Source: an uncultured Oscillibacter sp.
GTDB lineage: Bacteria; Bacillota; Clostridia; Oscillospirales; Oscillospiraceae
Assembly (NCBI GenBank): GCA_945868085.1
Contig: CAMBKF010000020.1
Location: forward strand, 1-36,804
DNA length: 36,804 nt
Reading direction: 5' to 3'
How positions within the stretch are numbered: the stretch's first letter is position 1; each line of letters opens with the position of its first letter. This document shows positions 14,833 to 22,576 of this stretch, one piece after another. The translations under genes and the position numbers were made by a program. Below the pieces are notes generated by a model, which was not told the DNA's origin, did not search any database, and saw nothing but the letters and a program-made list of their open reading frames with translations.

Positions 14833-15489
14833 ATGTACAAAAAGCTCGATGAAAAAACCATGGATCTCATTCTGGAGACCGGCATCGACCAGTTCGCTCA
14901 GTGCGGCCTGGACCGGGCCAATATCAATACCATTGCCAAGACCGCCGGGGTCTCCGTGGGCGTGCTTTATAAATATTTCGGCGATAAGGACAGCTTTTTC
15001 CTGGCCTGTGTGCGCCATTCCCTGGCCCTGCTGGACCAGGTCCTGCAGGAAGCCGTGGCCCACGAGACAGACATTGAGTCCGGCATCCGCAGCATCGTCA
15101 GCGCCCTCATCGTCCACGCCCGGGACCATCAGAGCCATAACGCCCTTTATAACGAAATCACCTCCGGCGGCTGCAAAAAGTACGCCCGGGAGCTGGCCCG
15201 GGAGATCGAGAGCCGCACCGCCGCAGTCTACGCCCAGCTTTTGGAAAACGCCCGCCGGGTCGGCACCGTGGACCCCACCCTGGACCCGAAAACCTTTGCC
15301 TTTTTCCTGGACGACCTGTTCATGATGCTGCAATTTTCCTTCAGCTGTGAGTATTACCGGGAGCGCATGGCCATCTTCCTGGGGCCGGACTGCACCGATG
15401 ATCCGGAAAAAATGACGGAATCCTTTATGCACTTCATCAAAAATGCATTAAAAATAGGAGGGGATCGCCTTGTATGTGATCGCGTATGA
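14833..15489 (+). CDS. TetR/AcrR family transcriptional regulator
   Basis: 218 residues. The N-terminal DNA-binding domain shows the classic pattern: AQCGLDRANINTIAKTAGVSVGVLYKYFGDKDSFFLAC (about residues 22-60), read as helix-turn-helix followed by the YKYF recognition helix. The C-terminal ligand domain is variable and gives no substrate. The ATG at 14833 is chosen over 14812 because GGAG lies about 7 bases upstream. It is the first gene of the plus-strand operon and overlaps the kinase gene by 20 bases, so it probably represses its own operon until a pathway ligand is present. Confidence 0.9.
   Translation: MYKKLDEKTMDLILETGIDQFAQCGLDRANINTIAKTAGVSVGVLYKYFGDKDSFFLACVRHSLALLDQVLQEAVAHETDIESGIRSIVSALIVHARDHQSHNALYNEITSGGCKKYARELAREIESRTAAVYAQLLENARRVGTVDPTLDPKTFAFFLDDLFMMLQFSFSCEYYRERMAIFLGPDCTDDPEKMTESFMHFIKNALKIGGDRLVCDRV
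15456..15472 (+). promoter_or_regulatory. Strong Shine-Dalgarno site that fixes a TTG start
   Basis: AGGAGGGG (15456-15463) lies 6 bases before TTG (15470-15472), giving a protein beginning (M)YVIAYDIGTTG, exactly where FGGY kinases begin. The nearby ATG at 15474 is out of frame. The site lies inside the regulator gene, so the two are translationally linked. Confidence 0.8.
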
Positions 15490-17056
15490 CATTGGCACCA
15501 CCGGCGTCAAGACCTGTCTTTTTGAGGTGGGAGACACCATTCGCCTGCTGGCCGGGGAGTATGAGGGCTACGGGCTCTACATCCTGCCAAACGGCGGCGC
15601 GGAGCAGGACGCCGACGAGTGGTGGGCGGCCATGGCCAAAAGCACCCGCCGCCTGCTGGAGAAAACCGGCACAGACCCCAAACTGATCGCGGGCATCTCT
15701 TTCTGCTCGCAGATGCAGGGACTGGTACTGGTGGATGAATCGGGCCGCGCCCTGCGCCGGCCCATGAGCTACATGGACCAGCGGGGCAGCAAGGAATTTG
15801 CCGCCTGTCAGACCCACGGGCTGACCATCTCCGGGGTGAACGCTCTCATGCTGCTGCGGAGCCTGCGGCGCACCCGGGCCGCCTCCACCAGCGTCAAGGA
15901 TCCCCTGTGGAAATACAAGTGGGTCCAGAAAAACGAGCCGGAGGTCTACGCCCGGATCCATAAATGGCTGGATGTGAAGGAATACCTCATCGGCCGCTGC
16001 ACGGGCCAGTTCGTCATGACCCGGGACTCGGCCTACTCCACCTTCCTCTACGACAGCCGTCCCGGCAAGGGCTGCTGGAGCCGCGAGCTGTGCCGCATGT
16101 ACGGCGTAGACTTTGACCATCTGCCCCGGATCATTGAGTGTACGGATGTGGCCGGGCCCCTGACGGCCCAGGCGGCAGAGGACCTGGGCCTGGCGGAAGG
16201 CTGCCCCGTTTACGGCGGCGGCGGCGACGCCACCCTCATCGGCGTAGGCGCCGGCTGCACGGAGGTGGGCCAGACTCACATCTATTCCGGCACCTCCGGC
16301 TGGGTCGGGACGGTCATTGACCGCCAGGAGGTGGACATCGTCTCCATGATCGCCGGCATCGTGGGCGCCCAGGAGGGCAAATACAATTATTTTGCTGAGA
16401 TGGAAACCGCCGGCAAATGCTTTGAGTGGGTCAAGGAGCACCTGGTGCTGGACGAGATCGGCATTTACCTGCAGAAGACCAACGTGGCCGAGAGCCAGGA
16501 GACGGTGTATGAGAGCCTCTATGACTACATGACCGATACCATCGAGGCCATTCCCCCCGGGGCGGGCGGCGTGATCTTCACCCCGTGGCTCCACGGCAAC
16601 CGCTGCCCCTTCGAGGATCCCAAGGCGGCGGGTATGTTCTTCAACCTCCGCCTGGACACCGGCAAGACCGAGATGCTCCGGGCCGTGCTGGAGGGCATCT
16701 GCTATCACCTGCGCTGGATGCTGGAGTGTGAGGACAAGAAAGTGAAAACCGCCTCCACCCTCCGCTTTGTGGGCGGCGGGGCCCTGTCCCGGGTCACCTG
16801 TCAGATTTTGGCAGATGTCACGGGCCGCACCGTGGAGACCGTGGCCGACACCAAGGACGTGGGTGCCGTGGGCGCGGCCATGCTGGTGGCGGTAGGCAGC
16901 GGTCAGATCGCCGACCTGACCCGGGCCGCCGGGCTCATCCGCCCCTCGGCCCGCTATACGCCCAACTCTGCCAACAAGGTTCTGTATGACCGGAATTATA
17001 AGGTATTCAAAAATCTCTACGCGGCCAACAAAAAGAACTTCGCCGCGCTGAACTAA
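15470..17056 (+). CDS. FGGY-family carbohydrate kinase (xylulokinase-like)
   Basis: 528 residues, the normal length for the FGGY family, which phosphorylate sugars, polyols or related hydroxy compounds with ATP. Seen: the N-terminal phosphate loop DIGTTGVKTCLF (7-18), GISFCSQMQGLVLVD (75-89), YMDQRG (101-106), the catalytic-base region GGGGDATLIGVGAG (249-262; D253), and the C-terminal nucleotide motif FVGGGALSR (433-441). It begins at a TTG codon behind a strong ribosome site. Substrate specificity cannot be set; it groups by look with xylulokinase-type rather than glycerol kinase. Coupled to the class II aldolase gene 12 bases downstream, it probably makes the phosphorylated ketose or related compound that the aldolase acts on. 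Confidence 0.9.
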   Translation: MYVIAYDIGTTGVKTCLFEVGDTIRLLAGEYEGYGLYILPNGGAEQDADEWWAAMAKSTRRLLEKTGTDPKLIAGISFCSQMQGLVLVDESGRALRRPMSYMDQRGSKEFAACQTHGLTISGVNALMLLRSLRRTRAASTSVKDPLWKYKWVQKNEPEVYARIHKWLDVKEYLIGRCTGQFVMTRDSAYSTFLYDSRPGKGCWSRELCRMYGVDFDHLPRIIECTDVAGPLTAQAAEDLGLAEGCPVYGGGGDATLIGVGAGCTEVGQTHIYSGTSGWVGTVIDRQEVDIVSMIAGIVGAQEGKYNYFAEMETAGKCFEWVKEHLVLDEIGIYLQKTNVAESQETVYESLYDYMTDTIEAIPPGAGGVIFTPWLHGNRCPFEDPKAAGMFFNLRLDTGKTEMLRAVLEGICYHLRWMLECEDKKVKTASTLRFVGGGALSRVTCQILADVTGRTVETVADTKDVGAVGAAMLVAVGSGQIADLTRAAGLIRPSARYTPNSANKVLYDRNYKVFKNLYAANKKNFAALN

Positions 17057-17068
17057 GGGGGCAAGACC

Positions 17069-18061
17069 ATGGAAGAAACCGCACAAAGAGAGCTGATCTG
17101 CCAAACCGGCCTGGCGCTGCTGGAGACGGGTCTGGTGGCCCGGACCTGGGGCAATGTCAGCAGCCGCCTGGACAAAGACCATTTCCTCATCACGCCCAGC
17201 GGCCTGGACTATCACAAGACCCGGCCCCAGGACATCGCCCGGGTGGAGCTTTCCACCATGACCTGGGAGGGCACGCGCAAGCCCTCCGGCGAGCGGGGCG
17301 TCCACGCGGCAGCCTATGCACAGTTTCCGGAGGTAAATTTCGTCATCCACACCCATCAGAACTGTGCCTCGGCCCTGGGCCTGGCGGGCTTTGACGTCCT
17401 GGACATCACCCCGGAGGAGCGGGCCGCCCTGGGCGGTCTGGCCAAGGCCGAATACGGTCTGCCCGGCACCAAAAAGCTGAAAAACGCCGTCTCCGCCGCC
17501 CTGGCCACCGGGGCCCACACGGTGCTCATGTCCGGCCACGGGGTGGTCATCTGCGGGGCGGACCAGGCCCAGGCCATGGAGCGGGCCAAGCTCCTGGAGG
17601 ACATCTGCCGGCGCAATCTGCGAGTTCCCCAGGCTGCGCCCCGGCGCATTTCGGAGGAAAGCGCGCAGACACTCCTGGCCGCCGTGCAGCGAGAGGTGCC
17701 CGACGCGAAAGTTTCCGGCGGTGACTATGCCGTTTTGTGGGCGGACCGGGGCGAGACCCTCCGGGCCCAGCTGGACGACATGGCCCAGATGCTGGGCCCC
17801 CGGGTCCTCTGTGTGGAGCCTGCAGCAGCGGACGTGATCCATGCCCTTAAAAAGCGGGACGCGGTGTTTGTCCGGGGCATGGGTGCCATTGTACAGGCGG
17901 CGGATCCGGACGACCGGGAGGCCCTGTGCCTGCTGACGGAGAAATCCGCCCTCTGCGCCCTGCACGCCGCGGGCCTGGGTGTAAAGGCCCACCTCAGCAC
18001 ATTGGATGCGGCGCTCATGCGCCTGGTTTATCAAAAAAAATACTCTAAAAGGAAGGGATGA
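17069..18061 (+). CDS. Class II (zinc) aldolase with degenerate second module
   Basis: 330 residues. Residues 1-190 are a class II aldolase/adducin domain related to L-fuculose-phosphate aldolase: the four zinc-site residues are present as E75 (SGERGVH), H94 and H96 (VIHTHQN) and H157 (LMSGHGVV), each two residues beyond the E. coli FucA numbers. Such enzymes split or join phosphorylated ketoses through DHAP or a similar enolate. Residues about 215-315 repeat the second half of the domain (VFVRGMGAIVQAADPDD aligned with VLMSGHGVVICGADQAQ), but the metal His is Met at 271, so that copy should not bind zinc. The TGA stop overlaps the ATG at 18058 as ATGA. The substrate is unknown. Confidence 0.85.
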   Translation: MEETAQRELICQTGLALLETGLVARTWGNVSSRLDKDHFLITPSGLDYHKTRPQDIARVELSTMTWEGTRKPSGERGVHAAAYAQFPEVNFVIHTHQNCASALGLAGFDVLDITPEERAALGGLAKAEYGLPGTKKLKNAVSAALATGAHTVLMSGHGVVICGADQAQAMERAKLLEDICRRNLRVPQAAPRRISEESAQTLLAAVQREVPDAKVSGGDYAVLWADRGETLRAQLDDMAQMLGPRVLCVEPAAADVIHALKKRDAVFVRGMGAIVQAADPDDREALCLLTEKSALCALHAAGLGVKAHLSTLDAALMRLVYQKKYSKRKG

Positions 18062-18063
18062 CT

Positions 18064-18516
18064 ATGCAAACAGAGAAAAAGAAAGAGACCGCCCGGGTCA
18101 TTAAGTTCGTGCTGTTTTCCGCCTCGGCGGGCATCATCGAGACGGTGGCCATGATCCTCTGTGAGGAGGTTCTGAAGATCCCCGGCCACTGGGTCTGCTA
18201 CACCATCGCCCTGGTTCTGAGCGTGCTTTGGAACTTCACCTTCAACCGAAAGTTCACCTTCCAGAGCGCGGCCAATGTGCCCCGGGCCATGCTTTTGGTG
18301 TTCCTGTTCTATGTGCCCTTCGCGCCGTTCACCATTTGGAACGAGCACTTCCTGGCAGACACCCACGGCTGGAACGAGTATGCCGTTCTGGCCATCAACA
18401 TGGCCCTGAATCTCTCCCTGGAGTATCTGTGGGACAATTTCGTAGTTTACCGCAACAGTAAGGATACCAACGACATCGCTAAGAAAAAGCAAGGAAAGGA
18501 GCAGCAGCATGAATAA
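18064..18516 (+). CDS. GtrA-like membrane protein
   Basis: 150 residues, four membrane segments and the family mark NFTFNRKFTFQS (about 52-63) between helices two and three. GtrA-family proteins are thought to flip polyprenyl-phosphate-linked sugars or aid glycan modification. The ATG at 18064 is preferred because GGAAGG (18051-18056) then sits 7 bases away; the ATG at 18058, which overlaps the aldolase stop, is too close to it but remains possible. Its presence in a sugar kinase/aldolase/aminotransferase operon hints that the product is used at the cell surface rather than only in catabolism. Confidence 0.8.
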   Translation: MQTEKKKETARVIKFVLFSASAGIIETVAMILCEEVLKIPGHWVCYTIALVLSVLWNFTFNRKFTFQSAANVPRAMLLVFLFYVPFAPFTIWNEHFLADTHGWNEYAVLAINMALNLSLEYLWDNFVVYRNSKDTNDIAKKKQGKEQQHE

Positions 18517-20005
18517 TTGCGGCATCAGCAGATGGGACGATCCCAAGGAGATCAACGCCCAGCTCAAAGCCCTCACCGACCAGCCCATTTGGGAGGTTAC
18601 GGACGAGTATTATAATAATGTGATTCTGAAGTATTACGACGAGAAGTGCACCCAGTCCCGGGCGGTGTACGAGGAGTCCCAGAAGTATATCCCCGGCGGC
18701 GTGCAGCACAACCTGGCCTTCAATAAGCCCTTTCCCATGTGCATGGCCAAGGCCGAGGGCGCTTACCTCTACGACAAGGACGGCAACAAGTACATCGACT
18801 TCCTCCAGGCCGGCGGCCCCACCATCCTGGGCAGCAATTACCCCGTGATCCGGGAAAAGGTCTTTCAGCTGCTCAATGAGTGTGGCCCTGTCACGGGCCT
18901 GCTCCACGAGTCCGAGATGCTCATTGCCCGGGAGATCAACCGCCACATGCCAAATGTGGAGATGTTCCGCATGCTGGGCTCCGGCACCGAGGCAGTGATG
19001 GCCTCCCTGCGCATCGCCCGCATCGCCACCGGGAAAAAGCGCATCATCAAGATCGGCGGCGCCTATCATGGCTGGTCCGATCAGATGGTCTACGGTCTGA
19101 AGATTCCCGGCAGCCGGGCGCTGCTGGAGTCCCACGGCATCCCCAAGGGTGCCTATGCTACCACTGACGAGGTACGGCCCAACGACCTGGATATGCTGGA
19201 GCGGATGCTCAAACGCAACAAGCTCCGGGGCGGCACAGCGGCGGTCATCGTGGAGCCGGTAGGCCCCGAAAGCGGCACCCGGCCCATCGGCCACGAATAT
19301 AACAAGGGCGTCCGGGCCCTGTGCGACCAGTACGGCGCGCTGATGATCTTCGACGAGGTAGTCACCGGCTTCCGCGTGGCCCTTTCCGGCGCCCAGGGCT
19401 ACTTCGACGTGGTCCCGGATCTGACCATCTTCGGCAAGATCGTGGCCGGCGGCTATCCCGCCGCCGGCGGCGTGGGCGGCAAACGGGAGTACGCCCAGCT
19501 CATGGCCGCAGGTCTGGCCACCGGCAAGCACCGGGCCTATGTAGGCGGCACCCTGGCGGCCAACCCCCTGTCGTGTCTTGCGGGCTACACCGCCATCCAG
19601 GAGATCGAGCGCACCAACGCCTGCGAGATCGCCGGCCGCATGGGCGACCGCCTGTGTGACGGGCTCAAGGGACTTATCAATCAGTATGGCCTGCCCTTCG
19701 TGGCTTACAACCAGGGCTCCATCGTCCACCTGGAGTGTACCGGCGCTATGAGCTTCGACTTCTCCTCCATGTCCTTCCTGAAGTCCGCGGTGGGTCTGCT
19801 GCGCAACAAGGACATGATGTATGTCCGCAAGGACTCCATGGAGCGCATGGGTGCGGCCTACATGGCCAACGGCATCGTCACCCTGGCCGGCAGCCGTCTG
19901 TATACCTCTATGGCCGACACCCCGGAGATCATCGATGACGCCCTGAACCGCTTCGAGGAGGTCTTCAAGCACGTGGCCAAGACCGACAAGGGTCTTGTTA
20001 AATAA
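18509..20005 (+). CDS. Class III PLP-dependent aminotransferase (glutamate-1-semialdehyde aminomutase-like)
   Basis: 498 residues, longer than HemL (about 430) because of an N-terminal extension of about 50 residues. Motifs: SGTEA (158-162) phosphate-binding turn, GGAYHGWSD (183-191), FDEVVTGFR (281-289; D282 binds the pyridine nitrogen) and the PLP lysine K310 in TIFGKIVAGGYPAAG. These fit class III enzymes that transfer amino groups to or from aldehydes or ketones away from the alpha carbon. It is probably not the tetrapyrrole enzyme, given its operon with kinase and aldolase. The gene starts 8 bases inside the GtrA gene with GGAG upstream and is last before the terminator. Confidence 0.88.
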   Translation: MNNCGISRWDDPKEINAQLKALTDQPIWEVTDEYYNNVILKYYDEKCTQSRAVYEESQKYIPGGVQHNLAFNKPFPMCMAKAEGAYLYDKDGNKYIDFLQAGGPTILGSNYPVIREKVFQLLNECGPVTGLLHESEMLIAREINRHMPNVEMFRMLGSGTEAVMASLRIARIATGKKRIIKIGGAYHGWSDQMVYGLKIPGSRALLESHGIPKGAYATTDEVRPNDLDMLERMLKRNKLRGGTAAVIVEPVGPESGTRPIGHEYNKGVRALCDQYGALMIFDEVVTGFRVALSGAQGYFDVVPDLTIFGKIVAGGYPAAGGVGGKREYAQLMAAGLATGKHRAYVGGTLAANPLSCLAGYTAIQEIERTNACEIAGRMGDRLCDGLKGLINQYGLPFVAYNQGSIVHLECTGAMSFDFSSMSFLKSAVGLLRNKDMMYVRKDSMERMGAAYMANGIVTLAGSRLYTSMADTPEIIDDALNRFEEVFKHVAKTDKGLVK

Positions 20006-20051
20006 TCCGCTTGTGGGGCCGCGAAGCACACCGTCACTTTCCAACAGTAAA

Positions 20052-20087
20052 AAGTCCTTGGAGCCATATGGCTCCAAGGACTTTTTT
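20052..20087. terminator. Perfect bidirectional terminator between the aminotransferase gene and hypB
   Basis: AAGTCCTTGGAGCC and GGCTCCAAGGACTT form an uninterrupted self-complementary stem around ATAT, with a run of T on the plus side and a run of A (T on the other strand) on the left. It can serve both converging operons. Confidence 0.9.
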
Positions 20088-20104
20088 GTATAGGCGCGTC
20101 ATCT

Positions 20105-20779
20105 TTATTTTGCCTCGTTCCAATCTCTCACCTGCCGGCGCAGCCAATCACACCAGGCGTCTACCCCTTCGCCGGTTTTGGCGGAGATGGGGAATATCTC
20201 CAGCTTGGGGTTGCGCATATGGGCGTACTCCACTACTTTTTCCATGTCGAAGTCAAAGTAGGGCAGCACGTCGATCTTGTTGATGACCAGCGCGTCGCAG
20301 ACGGTGAAGATCAGCGGGTACTTCAGGGGCTTGTCGTGGCCCTCCGGCACAGAGAGGATCATGGCGTTTTTCACTGCGCCGGTATCAAACTCCGCCGGGC
20401 ACACCAGGTTGCCCACGTTCTCCAGCACCACCAGGTCCAAATCGGAAGTTCCGATCTCCCGCAGGCCCTGCTCCGTCATGCCGGCATCCAGATGGCACAT
20501 GCCGCCGGTGTGGAGCTGGATGGACCGGACACCCGCCTGGGCCACCGTCTTCGCGTCCACATCCGAGTCGACGTCCGCCTCCATAACGCCTATGCGCAGG
20601 TCGTCTTTCAGGTTCTCAATGGTGCGCAGCAGCGTGGTGGTCTTACCGCTGCCGGGAGAGGACATCAGGTTCAGCAGAAAAGTCTTGTCCCGCTTCAGGT
20701 CCTGCCGGACCCGCTCCGCCTCCCGGTCGTTGTTGGCAAATACGCTCTCCTTTACTTCAATGATCTTGTATGATTCCAT
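20105..20779 (-). CDS. hypB: Hydrogenase nickel incorporation GTPase HypB
   Basis: 224 residues. HypB is the GTPase that, with HypA, loads nickel into the precursor of [NiFe] hydrogenase. Seen: Walker A SSPGSGKTT (about 40-48), MEADVDSDVDA switch region, the metal-binding GGMCHLDA, the LENVGNLVCPAEFDTG stretch and the base-specificity motif NKIDVLP. There is no His-rich nickel-storage tail. Its ATG overlaps the hypA TAA by one base (TAATG). GAGG lies 6 bases upstream. Confidence 0.95.
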   Translation of the reverse strand: MESYKIIEVKESVFANNDREAERVRQDLKRDKTFLLNLMSSPGSGKTTTLLRTIENLKDDLRIGVMEADVDSDVDAKTVAQAGVRSIQLHTGGMCHLDAGMTEQGLREIGTSDLDLVVLENVGNLVCPAEFDTGAVKNAMILSVPEGHDKPLKYPLIFTVCDALVINKIDVLPYFDFDMEKVVEYAHMRNPKLEIFPISAKTGEGVDAWCDWLRRQVRDWNEAK

Positions 20780-21123
20780 TATATCGCCTCGATCTCCTTG
20801 ATATTGATCTCATTGCCCCGGATCAGCCAGGTATTTTCACTGCCGCAGCGGGGGCAGATGCGGCCCTGGGGCACGGTGGGATAGTCCTGCCCACAGCCGC
20901 CGCAGTGGGTCACCGCCGGGATGGTCTCAATGCGCAGCCTAGCCGTCGGCATCAGCTCTGTGCGCTTTACGGCCCAGTCCCAGCAGTTCTCCAGCTCATG
21001 GGGGATAGCGCCGGAGACCTCTCCTAACTCCAAGGTGACGGATGCCACGTTTTGCAGTCCCTGCTCCCGCCCCACCTGCTCGATAGTGTTGATGACGTAG
21101 AATACAATGCCAAGCTCGTGCAT
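20779..21123 (-). CDS. hypA: Hydrogenase/urease nickel metallochaperone HypA
   Basis: 114 residues, the family's usual length. It begins MHELGIV, with the N-terminal amine and His2 that bind nickel, and ends in a structural zinc site built from CGGCG and CPRCG (about 74-94). It follows the oxidoreductase remnant by one base, so it was once translated as part of that operon. Its own ribosome site is weak, and the upstream break may have removed the original promoter. Confidence 0.95.
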   Translation of the reverse strand: MHELGIVFYVINTIEQVGREQGLQNVASVTLELGEVSGAIPHELENCWDWAVKRTELMPTARLRIETIPAVTHCGGCGQDYPTVPQGRICPRCGSENTWLIRGNEINIKEIEAI

Positions 21124-21124
21124 A

Positions 21125-21955
21125 TCACTTACGCTTTCTGGCGGCGCGCCTGATCTTGAAATTGCGCTTGAGCATATAGGGCAGAATGGCCTTCATCTTG
21201 TCCTCGCACTTATACATGGTGCTGCACTCGGGATGTTCTCGGTGCAGGTGGATGGCGTCAAAGGCGCACTTGGTGGTGCACAGGCCGCAGCCGATGCACT
21301 TGTTGGGATCCACAATGCTGGCGCCGCAGCCCAGGCACCGGGCCGTCTCCTTCTTCACCTGCTCCTCGGTAAAAGCCACACGCTCGTCCCGGAAGGTCTT
21401 GCGCAGAGCTTCATTATAGCCGATCTGCTGGCGGGGCGTATTGTCATAGCTATCCACGGCAATAAGGGCGTTTTTCTTGTCCAGCTCGATGAACTGGCGG
21501 CGGTCCCGGCCGATGGTCAGTGTGGCGTGCTGCACATAGCGGTGCAGAGACACCGCCCCCTGCTTGCCGGCGGCAATGGCGTCGATGGCAAATTTCTGAC
21601 CGGTATAAACATCGCCGCCCACGAAAATGTCCGGCTCGGCGGTCTGATAGGTGACGGGGTCGGCCTTCACAGTGCCGTTGGGATTGAACTCCACCTTCGT
21701 CCCCGCCAGCAGGTCCTTCCACTCCACCTTCTGTCCGATGCAGTAGAGCACCTGGTCGCAGGCGGCTTCCTCCGTAACGGCGTCGTCAAACTGCGGGTCA
21801 AAGCGCCCCTCCGCGTTCTTCACGGACAGGCACTTGCGGAACTTGATACCCGCGCACCGGCCATCCTGCTCCACGATCTCCGTCTGGCCCCAGCCCGCGT
21901 GGATGCTGATGCCCTCCCGCTCGCACTCGCTGCGGTCCTCCTCGCCCATGGGCAT
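21125..21955 (-). pseudogene. Truncated NAD(P)H/FAD oxidoreductase with C-terminal 4Fe-4S domain (GltD-like remnant)
   Basis: Only the C-terminal ~277 residues remain of a glutamate-synthase-small-subunit-like flavoprotein. Present: the NAD(P) domain end (CDQVLYCIGQ), the FAD-binding finish PDIFVGGDVYTGQKFAIDAIAAGK, and a ferredoxin-like tail with CIGCGLCTTKCAFDAI and a nearby CLGCG. The N-terminal FAD-binding GxGxxG part is absent. Upstream of about 21955 the reading continues only as the antisense of a tyrosine recombinase, so the gene is cut there. Whether the tail is still made is doubtful because the start and promoter are gone. The original enzyme probably passed electrons in the same operon as hypA and hypB. 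Confidence 0.75.
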
Positions 21956-22186
21956 ATGCTCCAACGGGTACTGAAACGAGCGGGGCTGCCAAGGATACGC
22001 TTCCATGACCTGCGCCATACCTTCGCAACGATGGCCCTGCAGAACGGCGTGGACGTGAAAACGGTGTCCTCCATGCTGGGCCACTACTCAGCGGGCTTTA
22101 CGCTGGACACCTACGCCCACGTTACCACCGACGCGCAGCTGAAAGCGGCCCAAACTATGGGCAATATCCTCTCCGGCGCTGTCTGA
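21956..22186 (+). pseudogene. C-terminal remnant of a tyrosine recombinase (integrase)
   Basis: 76 codons covering the catalytic end of a phage/ICE-type integrase: FHDLRHTFA (Arg and His), VKTVSSMLGHYS (His) and TLDTYAHVT (nucleophile Tyr), with the usual tail. The N-terminal DNA-binding and core domains are missing; 5' of about 21956 the DNA becomes the oxidoreductase gene on the other strand. It lies 120 bases from the 3' end of a tRNA gene, a standard attachment place, so it marks an element that was mostly deleted. Confidence 0.8.
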
Positions 22187-22265
22187 TGCTTTCCGCCATC
22201 CGCTCCCGTTGGGGTCAGCGTTTGGGTCAGAAAAGAGCAACAGGAAGAAATGACAACTCATGAAA

Positions 22266-22300
22266 AACAAAAATCCCCGAAATCTTACGATTTCGAGGAT
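22266..22300 (-). terminator. Terminator of the tRNA-Arg gene
   Basis: On the minus strand ATCCTCGAAATC-GTAA-GATTTCGGGGAT forms a 12-bp stem (one G-T pair) followed by TTTTTG and further T. It starts 6 bases past the tRNA 3' end. Confidence 0.8.
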
Positions 22301-22306
22301 TTTTGG

Positions 22307-22380
22307 CACGCCGTGAGGGATTCGAACCCCCGGCCTTCTGGTCCGTAGCCAGACGCTCTATCCAGCTGAGCTAACGGCGC
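22307..22380 (-). tRNA. tRNA-Arg (anticodon ACG)
   Basis: A 74-base cloverleaf on the minus strand: acceptor arm GCGCCGT with ACGGCGT (a G-T pair at the end), D arm GCTC/GAGC, anticodon stem TCTGG/CCAGA around CTACGGA giving ACG, and T arm GGGGG-TTCGAAT-CCCTC. The CCA end is not encoded. It borders the integrase remnant and is probably the attachment site of the lost element. Confidence 0.93.
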
Positions 22381-22481
22381 ATGTCTCATTCCTGGCGACT
22401 TGAATATAATATCACGTCTTAATACAAAATGCAAGCTTTTTTTGAAAAAATCTTCTTGTTTTTTTCCGGAGCATTTCCCGC

Positions 22482-22510
22482 TTGTCATGGAGCCAAGTTT
22501 GTGCTATTGT
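22482..22510 (+). promoter_or_regulatory. Promoter of the DivIVA-like gene
   Basis: TTGTCA (22482-22487) and TATTGT (22505-22510) have the ideal 17-base spacing. The start codon lies about 67 bases downstream. Confidence 0.65.
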
Positions 22511-22576
22511 AGAAGAAAATAATGTACGATTTTCCGCGGCATTTCGGCAGATGCCCCGGGCGTAACGGAGGATGCT

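Noticed and set aside
15437-18034. Minus-strand open frame of 865 codons opposite the kinase and aldolase genes
   Set aside because: Antisense shadow of GC-rich real genes; Gly/His/Ala/Gln-rich composition, no motifs, and the plus-strand genes have full family motifs.
18479-20077. Minus-strand open frame of 532 codons opposite the aminotransferase gene
   Set aside because: Shadow frame crossing a perfect terminator; no recognisable domain.
21956-22084. Continuation of the oxidoreductase frame up to an ATG at 22084
   Set aside because: These codons are the antisense of the recombinase active-site region and do not resemble any flavoprotein N-terminus.
21107-22186. Plus-strand frame of 359 codons as a full-length integrase
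   Set aside because: Only the last ~76 codons match a tyrosine recombinase; the rest is the antisense of the oxidoreductase.
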